Source: JBBRUG01 sp038247995 (GTDB lineage: Bacteria; Chloroflexota; Chloroflexia; Chloroflexales; Chloroflexaceae). From it: a DNA stretch of 5,343 bases. Position 1 is the first letter of the stretch, and the number at the start of each line of letters is the position of its first letter. Where the stretch lies: contig JBBRUG010000378.1 in assembly GCA_038247995.1 (NCBI GenBank), positions 1-5,343 on the forward strand, given 5' to 3'. The notes beneath the pieces are model-generated. The model had not been told where the DNA came from. It searched no databases and was given only the letters and a program-made list of their open reading frames with translations. This document shows, one piece after another, positions 4,700 through 5,343 of this stretch. The position numbers and the translations under genes were made by a program.

Positions 4700-5343
4700 G
4701 TGAAAACGCAGATTCTCCCCGCTACACCGGAAGGCATTGCGACAGCGGCCGCGCTGCTCCGCGCCGGCGAACTGGTTGCATTCCCCACCGAGACGGTATA
4801 TGGGCTTGGTGGGGCGGCACTCCAACCGGCAGCCGTAGCGCGTATTTTCGCCGCCAAGGGCCGTCCCGCCGAAGATCCGCTGATCATTCACCTTGCCCAT
4901 GCCAGCGATCTGCCGCTGGTTGCTGCTGCCGTTTCGCCCAGCGCCCTGCACCTCGCCGCACACTTCTGGCCTGGCCCGCTCACGCTCATCCTGCCGCGTA
5001 GCCCTACCGTGCCCTTGAGCGTCAGCGCCGGGCGCGCCACAGTTGCCGTGCGTGTGCCCGACCACCCGGTGGCGCGTGCGTTGATCGCCGCTGCCGGAAT
5101 GCCAATCGCAGCGCCGAGCGCCAATCGTTTCGGGCATACCAGCCCGACCACAGCCGCCCATGTACTGCACGATCTAGACGGGCGAATTGCGGCAGTAATC
5201 GACGGCGGGGCAACCCCGATTGGGGTTGAATCCACGGTATTGGATCTGACGAGCGATCCGCCGACGCTGCTACGGCCCGGCGGGGTGAGCCTTGAGGCGC
5301 TGCACGCGCAACTGGGGACAGTGCGGGTGGGCGAACCCAAACC
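4700..5343 (+). CDS. sua5: L-threonylcarbamoyladenylate synthase, Sua5/YrdC family (3' end outside window)
   Basis: The first 214 residues of a YrdC-domain protein. The enzyme makes threonylcarbamoyl-AMP from threonine, bicarbonate and ATP, the first step of t6A37 modification of ANN-decoding tRNAs, in the cytoplasm. Diagnostic blocks: LVAFPTETVYGLGG (25-38), KGRPAEDPLIIHLA (53-66) with the Lys-x-Arg nucleotide/threonine-binding motif, HFWPGPLTLIL (88-98), VAVRVPDHP (115-123), PSANRFGHTSPT (139-150) with the Ser-x-Asn motif, VIDGG, GVESTVLDL and LLRPGGVSLEAL. The YrdC domain is essentially complete at the window edge. Since the frame continues, the protein may be the longer Sua5 form with a C-terminal domain, but this cannot be decided here. 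GTG at 4700 is chosen because the conserved N-terminus follows at once and no ATG fits. GGAG lies 11 nt upstream. The tandem repeats lie immediately upstream, so any promoter must be inside or beyond them. Confidence 0.95.
   Translation, partial: MKTQILPATPEGIATAAALLRAGELVAFPTETVYGLGGAALQPAAVARIFAAKGRPAEDPLIIHLAHASDLPLVAAAVSPSALHLAAHFWPGPLTLILPRSPTVPLSVSAGRATVAVRVPDHPVARALIAAAGMPIAAPSANRFGHTSPTTAAHVLHDLDGRIAAVIDGGATPIGVESTVLDLTSDPPTLLRPGGVSLEALHAQLGTVRVGEPK

Noticed and set aside
4459..5001. A 180-codon plus-strand frame running from the repeat array into sua5, and similar frames giving peptides such as WEGFALPDPPVHSG
   Set aside because: It is translation of the tandem hairpin repeats. The unit is 46-47 bp, so the same peptide appears in successive frames. 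Its second half is out of frame with the clear Sua5 protein.

Overview
The window is GC-rich, gene-dense bacterial DNA. The gene set (a winged-helix AlkZ-like protein, an alkyltransferase-like protein, a LipM/LplA-type protein, a two-domain YccF protein, Sua5) and its style suggest a Chloroflexota-like bacterium, possibly a filamentous Chloroflexales member. That assignment is an impression from protein character only. No rRNA, tRNA, CRISPR array or transposase gene is visible.

Layout from left to right. (1) The C-terminal end of an unidentified beta-rich protein (+, 2-325) converges with a hotdog-fold acyl-CoA thioesterase (-, 353-784). (2) A short divergent region (785-920) carries apparently overlapping back-to-back promoters and a leader hairpin. 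It separates the thioesterase from a stand-alone response-regulator receiver domain (+, 921-1292). (3) After about 150 bp with inverted repeats comes a two-gene unit overlapping by four bases (ATGA). It holds a winged-helix AlkZ-like DNA glycosylase candidate with a Gln-x-Gln motif (1443-2570) and an MGMT-like alkyltransferase-like protein in which Trp replaces the acceptor Cys (2567-2959). (4) A divergent octanoyl/lipoyl transferase-family protein (3058-3885) and a small membrane protein made of two YccF repeats (4042-4455) follow. (5) A 244-bp non-coding stretch holds an 11-bp stem-loop and four tandem 46-47-bp hairpin-forming repeats, which run right up to the ribosome binding site of (6) a Sua5/YrdC threonylcarbamoyl-AMP synthase gene (4700 onward), cut by the right edge.

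The most interesting content is the alkylation-repair pair at 1443-2959. Both families are known or suspected to handle bulky alkyl lesions, and the second protein ends in QLELF, which matches the bacterial sliding-clamp binding pentapeptide. This suggests a compact, clamp-tethered repair unit. The 46-bp tandem hairpin array is the other structure that ordinary gene annotation leaves unexplained. The remaining genes are housekeeping or accessory genes with no evident shared pathway.
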